Source of the DNA: Cristatella mucedo
Taxonomy: Eukaryota; Bryozoa; Phylactolaemata; Cristatellidae
Direction: 5' to 3'
NCBI GenBank assembly: GCA_009760855.2
Contig: WPIO01000026.1
Location: 436,001-496,000 of the forward strand
DNA: 60,000 nucleotides
The notes beneath the pieces were generated by a model. The model did no database searches, had not been told where the DNA came from, and saw nothing but the letters and a program-made list of their open reading frames with translations. Made by a program: the position numbers and the translations under genes. Shown here in pieces: positions 1 to 9,500 of the stretch. How positions within the stretch are numbered: position 1 is the first letter of the stretch; every line of letters starts with the position of its first letter.

Positions 1-278
1 TCAGCTCTTTGGTTCCGGTGTGCTGTCTGTGCATGCGTACCTGTCCGCGATTTAGTGCGTGCTACTCGTCCTAGGTATTACTAGCCGGTGGCCGCGAGTT
101 TCTTCTTTTTTCCTTTAGCATGCTTTAGCCTAAGCGTGATAGTTGCTAATCCCTTGCGTGATACTGAGCGTGATAACGTGATTGTTTGCTTTTGCTTGAT
201 TGATACCTTGCAAGTCACAAACCCTTGGGTATTCGCAGAGCCAAGTAAAACATCTCAATTGAGATTAATACAAACAAG
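1..278. other. unassigned sequence
   Basis: I see no conserved reading frame, RNA gene or recognisable repeat here. The open frame that crosses this stretch continues into the CA array and has no recognisable protein content. Confidence 0.5.
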
Positions 279-306
279 CACACACACACACACGTGTGCG
301 TGCATA

Positions 307-387
<81 letters not shown>

Positions 388-398
388 ACACACACACA

Positions 399-449
<51 letters not shown>

Positions 450-499
450 CGCACACACACACGCACACACACCAAACATACACACACACACACACATAT
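279..499. repeat. (CA)n microsatellite, imperfect
   Basis: A dinucleotide CA array of about 220 bp. It has a long nearly pure core from about 309 to 446 and interruptions such as CGTGTGCG near 292 and CTACGC near 447. Open frames over it (His-Thr or Cys-Val runs) are artefacts of the repeat. Confidence 0.95.
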
Positions 500-639
500 A
501 TTTATGACTTCCTAAAACACTCGTCGGCTGCTGCCGCTAGCTAGCTACGACCATCTCTTCTTACGAAACTTTCCGAACTCTGCTAAAGTGTTACTGTCGC
601 TGCAACAGCACCGATGTCACTCTCTGCATTCAAACACCG

Positions 640-775
640 CTCCGGTTTGGTCTAGGGGTAGGGTTCTGGCCTTTAGCGATCAAATTCATGGCCTCGAGTC
701 CTGCGACGTATGTAAAGCGCCTGGAAAGAGATTAAGTTCTCTCGTTCATTAGGGGACCGTGTAAATGAATTATCT
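640..775 (+). mobile_element. SINE-A2 (tRNA-derived SINE), diverged
   Basis: A tRNA-like head contains an A-box-like GGTTTGGTCTAGGGG and a B-box-like GGCCTCGAGTCC. It is followed by the L2-type 3' tail GTAAAGCGCCTGGAAAGAG and ATTAAGTTCTCT. The CCTTTAGCGATC segment between the boxes matches the copy at 38762 and differs from the more common A1 copies, so I treat it as subfamily A2. The extreme 3' end (ATTAGGGGACCGTGTAAATG) resembles the end of the L2-like LINE at 47085-47440. A short AT-rich tail follows. Confidence 0.75.
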
Positions 776-1311
776 AATATATGTATAATACATTTATATA
801 TACTTGTATGTATGATAGTCTCTTCTATGTCCTCTTTGGTAAAAAACAGTAGTTAACCATAGTCACAGCTCTGGCTTGCAATGCGTATCGAGGTTAAAGT
901 GTTCTCTTAAGTTTTAAGTTAGTCACATTCTGGAATCTGAGCATTAGATTGTATTGATTAGATTCAAAAGTATTAGCTATTTCAAGACTTGCGTCGGCCG
1001 CCGTTTTCAGATTTCAAAAATGTTGCAGCAGAATTAAAATTAAGGGCTTCTTAATTCGAACGTTGAGGCGTAGGTTTAAGCACCACCGTTCTGCTAAATT
1101 GCTGTTTTCTCAGTGACTAATCGAATCACGAACTGCAACTACTGTTGAATTGTTTCTGCCTTGGGCATCCTCGACTTTAAGTAATATTCGAGACCATCGG
1201 TCTTGTGATAGGATCTGAGCACCATGATTGATTTCACTCGAAGGATTCGGAAATACCTCAGATCTTACCAGTCCGACTGAATCTCTTTCACTTCAGGATA
1301 CAACGCTAACA
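776..1311. other. unassigned sequence
   Basis: AT-rich DNA with no long open frame and no repeat that I recognise. Confidence 0.4.
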
Positions 1312-1408
1312 AGCTTCATCAGATTTCACAGCCTCATTTATATAGCAGCAGAAGAGCCTAGACTGCTATCACCACCGTTTGCAGTTAGAATTATAAGATC
1401 GCCCACAG
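1312..1408 (-). mobile_element. SINE-B fragment (3' half)
   Basis: The plus strand reads CATCAGATTTCACAGCCTC, then ATATAGCAGCAGAAGAGCC and CTATCACCACCGTTTGCAG. These align with the 3' body of the SINE-B copies at 26971 and 46544, in the same (minus) orientation. The tRNA-like head is missing, so this is a 5' truncated or broken copy. Confidence 0.6.
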
Positions 1409-1419
1409 AAAAAAACCTT

Positions 1420-1478
1420 AGCTGATTAAACAGCCTCTTTTTGTATAGCGACAGAAGAACCTCTACAGATGGCGGAGA
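1420..1478 (-). mobile_element. SINE-B fragment (3' end)
   Basis: AGCTGATTAAACAGCCTC followed by ATAGCGACAGAAGAACC repeats the SINE-B 3' end only 10-20 bp after the previous fragment, in the same orientation. This is either a second 5' truncated insertion or a local duplication. Confidence 0.6.
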
Positions 1479-2229
1479 ATTGTAGAATTTCAGCAGAGGT
1501 CAAAGACGTAGCTGCCTAGAGGCTTTGGGCGCGCTACAGAAGAGTCGCCAGTTCAACGCCTTCGCCTTCGCCCTGTGGGTTGTGGAGCTGCAGACGGAGC
1601 CACAAGCATAGGACTCTTGCAGCACTGATTCCACCTATGCTTGGCCGGATTACTGGACAGGTGGGTAATCTGTCATTATCTAGCTAAATACTACATAATT
1701 TACAAAAATCTATCGAAAATATAGCTAGTAATTCTTCGCCGAGGTGCACTCATAATGTTTTCTGCCAGTTTTTCCGCTTGCTTGAGGTAATTTCCGTTTC
1801 AATTCTCCACTCTTCTCGCTCTTCTGCGAGGCAGCCGATTTGCATAAAAGCGGCGTCGCCCACTGAGTTAGGAGTTCATATAAAAAAGCCACAAAGCGCT
1901 GAAAATAGAAACCCTTCAAGGCGCTAGCTTCCTTAAATTTACATGAATAGGATAGGAAATAACATTCTTAGCCTCGGGATTGTTTCTGCATAGGTCAAAG
2001 ATGCTGCTGTCATACTTAACTTTAGGAAGATTGCCGCGTGGGCTCGGAGAATTTTTGAATAGCTTCTGTCCATCTCCCTCCTGCCGGTCTTATCAAAGAC
2101 ACAGCAACGAGGAGTGACAAACAGCTCAACTCTTTTTGAAACATCAAACCTTGCAAATAGTTTTGCAGCCAGGATTTAAATCCAATCATGGCCAGGGTAC
2201 AGCGAACTTTTTTTTAAAGGAAAGCTGAC
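1479..2229. other. unassigned sequence
   Basis: No recognisable gene or repeat. The short open frames here have no family signature. Confidence 0.4.
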
Positions 2230-2589
2230 CTAGGTAGAGTTTTCTGTGAGTTTGGCTGGATTTCCCGCAGCTTTTGATACAGTTGATCGCCGAGTGCTTC
2301 TTGAGGGCCTATCGTCTCGCTTATCGAGGCTCTGCACTACAGCAGCTTAGGTCCTACCTCTAAAGGTGCTTCCAGAGCATCGATATCAATGGCAAACAGT
2401 GATACCATGAGCTTTATAGTATGGCATAGCCCGTAGATATTTTCCAAATGTACTGTTTCTATGACTTTAATTCTCTTTCTTAACGATGTAATCGACCAGC
2501 ATAATCTAGGCTTGCATTTCTGTACTGATAGCCTGCAGCGTACTTGTGCTTTAATCCCTCCCTCGTTGTCTTCCGGCATAATACAATAA

Positions 2590-2729
2590 TGTAATTCATT
2601 TGTATAGCGCCCCAAGAGAACTTAATTTATATTCAGGCGCTTCACATATGCCTCGGGGCTCGAGCCCACGACCTCAGCCAGACCTTGGTCAGGGTGAGCA
2701 CCTTAACCGCTGGACCAAACCAGCTCGGC
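2590..2729 (-). mobile_element. SINE-A1 nested in LINE
   Basis: Reverse complement of the SINE-A1 consensus. The L2-type tail (GTATAGCGCCCCAAGAGAAC) is on the left, then GGGCTCGAGCCC (B box) and CCTTAACCGCTGGACCAAACC (A box) on the right. It splits the LINE between the damaged YADD box and the AENFLKLDDD block, so it inserted after the LINE did. Confidence 0.9.
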
Positions 2730-3023
2730 ATCTCTGAGTCTCCCAGCTTATTTTGCCTACATTCGTACGTGGCTGAAAACTTCCTCAAATTGGATGACGA
2801 TAAAGTCAACTTAATATCTCGATTGCAAACCTCGCATCACTTAGATGCCGGAAATCTATATCCCCAAAATTTAGCTCTGCCAGCATATCTCCTAAGCCCT
2901 GAGTGCCCGGATCCTGCATGATCTTTGACCAAAAGGACCTTGTGCTCACCACACGGTAGCTCTGTATTCAAGTGTGCAGCCGACTTTCAGTTGTGTAACA
3001 TTGCAAATATTCAAGGTGGGTGC

Positions 3024-3066
3024 TTATATTATTGTTATTATATTATTATATTATATATTATTATTA
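3024..3066. repeat. (TTA)n microsatellite inside LINE
   Basis: About 43 bp of ATT/TTA units with a few interruptions, placed between LINE blocks that are contiguous in other copies. It is either an expansion within the LINE or the tail remnant of an inserted element. Confidence 0.8.
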
Positions 3067-3300
3067 CGATGACACTGAAGCCGAGTTGGTCCATGCATTT
3101 GCGACATCCTGTCGAGACTACCCATGCACGGTCGCTTTGCCGGTCTTACTCTCTGCGAAAATAAGACATGTCGCAGTTGGTTAAAAAAGGCAGCCAGGCG
3201 AGTCGGTCGTGAACTTGGCAGCTGCCAAATTGCAGCCCTACCCATCGGATTTCTCTTGCTTCCTGCCAAGCTAAGTATCTAGCCCAAGGTCGTGTTGCTC

Positions 3301-3890
3301 CTTCTCGGGTCCTTAGGTCTCTCACTCCAGCATTCCGGTGGCAAAAAGTACTCACTCCTCACTCAGGCTTCGCTTCGTATTGCGCGCTTGTCTGACTGCG
3401 TGGCCGCACAGCCGTACAGCAACTAGCATATCCACATACATTTCCCTTTAGCAACGAGCAACGTTCGGAAGCGAAACTCCAGCACCAAGCCACAAGGCCG
3501 GCCATGGCTCGGCTCGGCTCGGCTCGGCTCCTTCGTCCGTGGCTGAACTGGCGCACCAGGTTTCCTCCGTTGCTTTCTCAAGGCAGCAGTGAAAGTATCT
3601 TGCCCTTCAGAGGGCGCGTTGCAATGTACGCGAACTACCGAGAAAGCGGCCAAACCGATGGAAGTTGCCGCAGAGCTGCAGTTAAGTGCACAGTACGACT
3701 CTCTCCGAGGTGTCCTCCTCGTCCCAACGATTGTTTGACTCGAGCGCATTCAGCGCATTCGGCTCCTCTCAGTCAGTCAGGGCTCCAGCTCACTTGTCGC
3801 TCACCAAAGCGGCGTGTTTTGTTTTTGCGTGCCTCACTTAGCGTGATTAACGGTGACGATGAGAGCGCAACGCCCTTCTAAATAGATTCG
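3301..3890. other. unassigned, locally CpG-rich sequence
   Basis: Richer in G+C and CpG than its surroundings from about 3400 to 3780. Overlapping open frames up to 125 codons occur in several frames, as expected for GC-rich DNA, with no family signature. It could be unique host DNA, perhaps a promoter or exon edge, but nothing proves this. Confidence 0.35.
3506..3530. repeat. (GGCTC)5 pentamer repeat
   Basis: Five exact tandem units of GGCTC in the CpG-rich patch. Confidence 0.9.
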
Positions 3891-4036
3891 CCGAGCTGGT
3901 TTGGTCTAGCGGTTAAGGGGCTCGCCCCGACCAAGGTGTGACTGAGGTCGTGGGCTCGAGCCCCGAGGCATATGTGAAGCGCCTGAATAGAGATTAAGTT
4001 CTCTTGGGGCGCTAGATGAATGAATTATATTTTTTT
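3891..4036 (+). mobile_element. SINE-A1 (tRNA-derived SINE), well preserved
   Basis: The tRNA-like head carries an A-box-like TGGTCTAGCGGTTAAGG (3902-3918) and a B-box-like GGGCTCGAGCCC (3952-3963), so an internal pol III promoter is inferred. The 3' part is GTGAAGCGCCTGAATAGAG, ATTAAGTTCTCT and TGGGGCGCTA, a stem-loop shared with the LINE1 3' end. It ends in ATGAATTATATT plus a T-rich tail. Full length for this family (about 145 bp). Confidence 0.92.
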
Positions 4037-4394
4037 TATTCATGCACATTACCGCAGAGAAGGTCGCATCAATCGCAGCAACTAGGCATGTCTGTGCGGA
4101 ATGTTATTGCATGGCCCGGACACCACCCCCCCTCGTTAGTTGAGTCGAATTCTAGACGGCAAATCTTGTCTACTACCAATGGCTCTACGCCACTTCGGGT
4201 CTTCTGCGGCTATGTAAATGAAGCTGTTAATTCAGCAGCCCTTTAACCTCTTTAGCTTACAAGCATTATATTACAGCGGGTAGTCTTCCACGAAATTAGG
4301 CATGCATTAGGCTAGCAGTTATATTTGTAGTTCTACGTAGAGTCTATAAAAAGAAATGAAAAAACAGTATGAGAGTGTTCGTATGTATCGCGGT
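4037..4394. other. unassigned sequence
   Basis: No supported gene or repeat. Confidence 0.4.
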
Positions 4395-5172
4395 GTGCTC
4401 GGAATTTAGGTGTCATCTTCGACAGCTGCTAACATTTTGAAAGTTTCCTTAAGTGAAGACTGCCTTCACAGCTAGCCATCACGTTGGATCCCTATCCAAG
4501 ATTAGGGGATGTCTACCTCGGTGGCTTGCAAACAATCATACTACCTCCTCGATATTGTCCAGGCTGTATCGTTGCATTTCCCTTTTGGCTGGGTTACCGA
4601 AAAAAGCCACTAGGGTACTGCAGCTGGTGATGAATATGGCTATAAGGCTAGCTAAAAAATCGCAGAGGTTTGAACACGTGTCTTCTCTGCTGAGGGAGCT
4701 TCGACGGCTTTCGATCAATCAACGGGTACAGAGCCAAGTTCTTGACGCAGACCCACAAGGCCCGCCACGGCTAGGCGTCTTCATGCCTAGCTGAATCGCT
4801 GCACCAGTATCAGCCTCTTCGTGCTCTCAGGTCCGCTTTTACTCATCAGGTTCTAGACTGTTGAACTCAATTCAACAATTCTTAAACAACGATATTTACT
4901 CTGCTGTGGCCGAATGTGACGCATCATTCCCAGCCGCCCTGCGCCCCTACTTCCACGCTACTCACTACTTCAACAGCCCTCGTGACTCAGCTATTCTTCT
5001 CACTTTCCATTTTGGTGTGTGATATGAAGTCTGTTGGCTACCGAATGAGTACCAAAAGCCTCTTGGGCTTTGAGTGCACAGTAGAAAACTCTTTTGTGTA
5101 ACACTCACTTAGAATTTCTTCATTCGCTTTAGGAGTCACAGACGGAGACATATTTTGTTACATTACATTGAC
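4395..5172 (+). mobile_element. LINE2 3' fragment (L2/CR1-type)
   Basis: It begins near CARNLGVIFDS, the block just after the RT palm in the long LINE2 copy (35490), and continues with frame changes through LRELRRLSINQRVQSQVL (about 4690-4745). It then follows the C-terminal region (ALRPYFHATHYFNSPRDSAI, about 4938) to the 3' end AGTCACAGACGGAGACAT near 5145, just before TTACATTACATTG. Stops and frameshifts make it non-functional; it is 5' truncated. Confidence 0.8.
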
Positions 5173-5825
5173 TGCAGTGAGGTGAGCTAAATACAATGCG
5201 ATACAGAGCATCGCGCAGGTGCTTCTTGGGCGCGCGGCTACAAAAATCTGTTCGAGCGGTTAGTGAATATCAGATATGAATAGCTGGCTTTTCCACGGAT
5301 GCCTTTTTACAATGAAGCCGACGAACCCTTCTTGTTTTGAGACCTATTTTAAAGAATCACCGAATCGAGAACGAAAAGGGTTTGCTGATTAATCTGTGCA
5401 ACTCCATTCATGACATCTACATCTTAAAAATTCTTAGAGAAAATGCCAAAGTAATCCTAGAGGTGCTGAAAAAGTGTCTCTTTGTAGAGAAAAGTTAGAG
5501 AAATCCGTACGTGGACACAGCCACAGGCAGACTCATGGCGACACAAGAGAGCATACAGTCCCATCATGTATCAGGTCGAGGTGAGCGTCCTAGATTCTGC
5601 CTACAGAAGTAGCCGTGTAGGTGGAAATCCAGTGATCTAGCGGTTCCAAGATCGAAAAGCAGACACAATGAAGGTGACCGAAAAGTGTCTCCCTTCGGAA
5701 AGTTCAGTTCGTGGCATTGTATAATAACCATAGAGCTTTTGCGCTCGCATTGAGGAATATGAGGCCGCGCAGGTGCATGGTTGACAGTAAGCCTGGCAAT
5801 GGCATTTGACATTTGACAGTTGGCA
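5173..5825. other. unassigned sequence
   Basis: No recognised gene or repeat. Confidence 0.4.
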
Positions 5826-5865
5826 GTTTTGTGACAACCAAAGAGCTCTTTGGTTGTCACAAAAC
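5826..5865. repeat. 40-bp perfect palindrome
   Basis: GTTTTGTGACAACCAAAGAG is followed directly by its exact reverse complement, with the axis between 5845 and 5846 (GAG|CTC). Symmetry stops at 5825 and 5866. There is no spacer, so it could form a cruciform with 20-bp arms. It could be a fold-back of a small element or a replication- or assembly-derived inversion. Confidence 0.95.
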
Positions 5866-7614
5866 CGGTTGCCTCGTCGAGCATTTAATGTCAGGGACAG
5901 CATGGTGCCTTGAGCTCTCACCAGTAAACACTATTCAACCTGCCCTTGCACGCTTACAACCAGGAGGAATCTTGGCTAGGGGAATTACGTGTTCGGGTTA
6001 AAGACCTGCTGAGGTGAGGCCTGCTGGGTAAAAAGCCCGGGCCATGCGGCGGCATCAGGAAGGCAAATATGAACCAGATTTCGCAGCTGTTCTTTCCCAA
6101 CTGTTTGGCTAAGAATAGAGCGAAGCGAAAGCTAGAGCTGTCCATGCCCGTTTGTGGGCGCAGCCAGCCACGCAATTTGAAGAGGCCACCATCTCTGGAT
6201 TGCCATTCGGCTCTCGACTGGTAGCACGAGAGCAGAGCAATAAAATTGAGCGCCCGGCATAATAATGCCCGCAGTGGCTTCGTCCAAGTACAGGCTGGGA
6301 TCACCATTCCACACTGACCCTTTGCCTAGTGCATCCTTGCTGCCGCCAGTGGTCGCGTTGCCAAATGCTCGCTCTCGTGAGCTATCCCACTTGAAGCCGG
6401 TCCCGGGCTTCGGCAAAGGCAGCTGTAGGAGGCCGTCCTTGGTGATGGGCGGTCCTGGCTTGCCGATTACGTTTTTCCAGGACTCTGTCCGGTGGCTGCC
6501 CAAGGTGCTCGCACTCCAGCTCTGCTGCCTGCCCACTGAGTTGTGGAGGCACGCGGTCATCGTAGGGGCTCGGTGGGAAGTTAGACGATGGAAAGTCCCA
6601 CTTCTAATCTATCACCCCCGAATGTATTTTGCCGCCAGTACGTAGCACACAGGGTGCACTCCGCAACTGAATGGGGCAAAATGATCAGGAATCGTATGAA
6701 AAACGTTGGCTTACAAAGGGGGGCGACCAAAGGACGAGAGGTGCGAGCGAGACAGCCGTGGCATGCCCGGAGAAAGCGATGGTGAAGATGAAGGAAACGG
6801 AGAGTAGCAAGAATCGTTGTATATCGGACGGCTGCCGGAAGCGTGTTATCGCATGACTCGCGGCACTGCTTCGGCTCTAGTGGCTAGGTGAATACAACAC
6901 GATATCGCACTCGTACCTTGGTCTTCAAGAGATTTGCAAAGGCCTTAAACGGCTAGCAACAGTTTCTCTCGGCCGATTCATGGCCAGCAGCTCAGCAACA
7001 CACGTGACAGCAAGCAGCTCGGCCGACGCTGACAACACAACAAGAATGCTTGACGAGTCAATCTCTAAAGAAATTCTTTCCCGAGTGTTTGGGCGAGTCT
7101 TCCGGTGACAGTTGGACTTCTTCTCGACCTATTGTCGAGCTTTCAGCCCAACCTCCTATGACGCTAATCCGTCACTTCATGTGCAAGGCAAAGATACTGT
7201 GCAATGATGGCCTCCGGGGTGCTTTACCTGCTCTTCAAACTTGATATTTTTTCTTGCCTTCAGTGCCGGTGACCAAGAATCCTCAACTGGTTTGTAACTA
7301 GGTGGGCGAAGCTGATTTGACAACCGATTTTAGTTACGACTTTCCAGGTGCCGGTCAAAATACTTGTACATAGGGGTAGCATTCTTTCGCTTGTCCTCTG
7401 TGGTAAGCTGTCCGCAGCCTATCAAATTAGACGCGAATTCAAAACAAAACTGCTACTTTTCGCGAAGTATAATGAGATCACTTTAAAAAGCTAAAAAGTA
7501 ACGTGTAACGGATTTATAAAATTTCATAGTAATCTAGGAGCCTTCTAGTTGCCCGAGTCTTGATTTAAGAAGGATTAATAAATCCACACATTAATGAAGA
7601 CCTAGTCAGGTTTT
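5866..7614. other. unassigned sequence with one long minus-strand open frame
   Basis: Moderately GC-rich. The longest frame is 6132-6560 on the minus strand (142 codons). Its composition is varied rather than repetitive, containing for example SHRTESWKNVIGKPGPPITK near its amino end, but I recognise no domain. A plus-strand frame overlaps much of it, so it may be chance. It could be an exon or a fragment of an old element. Confidence 0.3.
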
Positions 7615-8760
7615 GGTCTTAGAGTCTCATCTTTTGACAATAAATATATACATTCTCCTTCTGGTCACAGTTGTCGGCACACAAAATCTTGGCTTTCCTT
7701 TCTACGCCAATGACACTCAGCTGTTAAAATTTTCGACCTTTTTAAGCTTTGCTCACAATCCAACTCACTTACTACCGTAATTCCTTCATTGACGAAATTC
7801 CCGTCTGATGTCAACCAAAGTCCTCAAGCTTAGCGATGATCAGACGATCAAATAGCCACGGAAACCTAATGTTATCTGAAAGCTTGAAGATCTAAGCCTC
7901 AAGATTGGTTCAGCTAGCATCACTCTCGTGAAGTCGATCAGAAATCTAGAGGAACTATTCCAAAACCCATGTCATTGGCTGAGCACTCCACTGTCAAGTC
8001 GGCCTACTTTCAGCTGAGAAACATTACCAAAATCAAGGCCTTCTTAGATAAGAGTAGGCAAGCCAAATTAGTTCACAATTGTTGACATTGCGTCTAGATT
8101 CTTACAACTCTCTTTATTCTGGGCTTGCGGCTTTTGCCTTTAATCATCTTAAACAGGTGAATTACTTGGCAGCTGCGCTACTTCGCCACCAACGGTGTAC
8201 CTGCCACATCCTACCACTTCTGCCTGACCTTCACTGGCTATAAATTAAGTGTCGAATAGATTTAAAAATCCCCAGTCTTGCGTACAGGCACCTCAAATTG
8301 CGAGTTAAATCTTACCTATCAAACCCCCTTGCTTTTCCGGTGTGCTCTCGAATCACCCGCTTCTCAGTATCTAGTCATCTCGCCGTCCCTCGCACTAATT
8401 TGAAATCTTTTTACGATCGAGCTGGTTTGGCCTAGCGGTTAAGGTGCTCGCCCCGACCAAGATCTGGCCGAGGTCGTGGGCTCGAGCCCCGTGGCATATG
8501 TAAAGCACATGAATAGAAATTAAGTTCTCTTCGGGAGCTATATACATGAATTATATATATTTTAGTTTTTTTTATAGCGAGCTTTCATTTCGTGTGCACC
8601 GAAATTCTGTAACTTGCTTCTGGCTGCGGCTGCCACCTACAATTATCTAGCATAATTCAAGTCTCAGCTAAAGACACTTCTGTTTCGGGACGCTTTACCT
8701 TCGCTCTAATGAACTTGTCTGTTTTTGTCAGTTTTGCTTTGCACGTGTACCTATGCATGA
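7615..8760 (+). mobile_element. degenerate L2-like LINE interrupted by a SINE
   Basis: RT remnants run in order. LLTINIYILLLVTV is followed by GTQNLGFPFYANDTQLL near 7680-7720, where YAND stands for YADD. Next are LKLSDDQT (about 7835), LSLKIGSASITLV (about 7895), a cysteine/leucine-rich C-terminal region, and TNLKSFYDRA near 8395-8420. After the SINE the frame resumes with FISCAPKFWNLLP and FKSQLKTLLFRDA (8583-8695). Many stops are present. The 3' end meets the minus-strand LINE2 end at 8767. Confidence 0.72.
8419..8565 (+). mobile_element. SINE-A1 nested in LINE
   Basis: A-box-like TGGCCTAGCGGTTAAGG, B-box-like GGGCTCGAGCCC, and the tail TGTAAAGCACATGAATAGA, ATTAAGTTCTCT, ending in AT-rich sequence. 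The flanks TTTTTACGATCGAGC (left) and TTTTTTATAGCGAGC (right) look like a diverged target duplication of about 15 bp. The LINE reading frame rejoins across it. Confidence 0.9.
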
Positions 8761-8766
8761 ATCATG

Positions 8767-9335
8767 CATGTAATGTAATGTAATGCATCTCCGTCTGTAA
8801 CTCTACAAAGCCACAAAGACTATGGGGATGCTACGCAGGAGAGTTTTCTATAGTGCACTCAAGAAGCCTAAGCTGCTTTCGGAACACATTCCGTGGCCCA
8901 CAGACTTCATCTCTCAAAACAAATAGAAAGCAAGAAGTATAGCTGAGTCAAGAGGGCAGTTGAGGAAATGAGTAGCATGGCGGTAGCAGCTCAGTACGGC
9001 TGGAAAGGATGCACTAAAGTCGGCATCAGCATAATAGATGTTGATGCTTAACATTTGTGGAAGTGAGTTTCGGACCTGCAGAGCAAACGTTTCTGTCGCC
9101 AACGGTCTTTAAGGGGTGAGGCATGGAACAGCATATTTATTGTCCATAGATGACCCGAGGGGACGAGGAGGCTGGAACTGGTGCAGCAGTTAAGCTGGGT
9201 ATGAAGGAGCCGCACCGTGGCGAGCCTTTTGGGTCAGCATAAGAACTTTATTCTGGATCTGACGATCAACAGGAAGCCATCTAAACTGATTCAGCAAAGG
9301 AGACACATGGTCAAACATAAGTGCATGCTACTAGT
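8767..9335 (-). mobile_element. LINE2 3' fragment
   Basis: On the minus strand the translation runs FDHVSPLLNQFRWLPVDRQ, IQNKVLMLTQKARHG, then the C-terminal region (ATETFALQVRNSLPQ; FSASFPAVLSCYRHATHFLN) to the LINE2 3' end with an (ATTAC)n-like tail at 8767-8785. Frame breaks are present. It shares its domain order with the copies at 27745 and 53521. Confidence 0.82.
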
Positions 9336-9359
9336 CACAGGTGGCCATTTAGTGTCTTC

Positions 9360-9500
9360 ATGTTTGGTTTAGTATGCCGGCGTGAGCAAGCTCGATACCA
9401 CGTGTTCACTAACCGTTGGTTACATATTCTCTTATCTGGAGTTGTAAAGCGCCTGGGTAGAGATTAAGTTCTCTTAGAGCATTATACTAATTGAGTTTTG
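9360..9500 (+). mobile_element. SINE-A, highly degenerate
   Basis: The tail GTTGTAAAGCGCCTGGGTAG and AGATTAAGTTCTCTTAGAGC is clear (9441-9480). Upstream, TGTTTGGTTTAGTATGCCGG suggests a decayed A box, and no B box can be seen. It could be only a LINE tail. Confidence 0.55.

Larger units (their letters stand above)
2230..3300 (+). mobile_element. degenerate L2-like LINE (RT to C-terminal region)
   Basis: Conceptual translation with several frame changes shows reverse transcriptase pieces in order. LDFPAAFDTVDRRVLLE (RT domain) lies near 2255-2310, a CFQSIDING-like block near 2368, and GLHF followed by a ruined YADD box near 2510. After an inserted SINE come AENFLKLDDDKVNLI (about 2773), FKCAADFQLCNIANI (about 2969), ELVHAFATS (about 3082) and a remnant aligning to ARLVCRERRSCHITPLL with LPAKLSI for LPVKQRI (about 3195-3280). 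The order matches LINE1, but many stops and frameshifts mark an old dead copy. A SINE-A1 at 2590-2729 and a (TTA)n tract at 3024-3066 interrupt it. Confidence 0.75.

Noticed and set aside
279-499. CRISPR-like or satellite array
   Set aside because: All long repeats here are simple microsatellites without spacers; there is no CRISPR structure, and the context is eukaryotic.
88-515. Open frames of His-Thr and Cys-Val repeats
   Set aside because: They are translations of the (CA)n array in each frame; no real protein is indicated.
3891-3970. A functional tRNA gene at the A/B-box sequences (also at 8419, 26971, 37842, 45726, 46544)
   Set aside because: The boxes are present but a paired acceptor stem and cloverleaf are not evident, and each copy continues into the same SINE body and tail, so these are tRNA-derived SINEs.
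6132-6560. A host exon on the minus strand
   Set aside because: 142 codons of varied composition, but no domain, no convincing splice sites and an overlapping plus-strand frame; kept only as unassigned.
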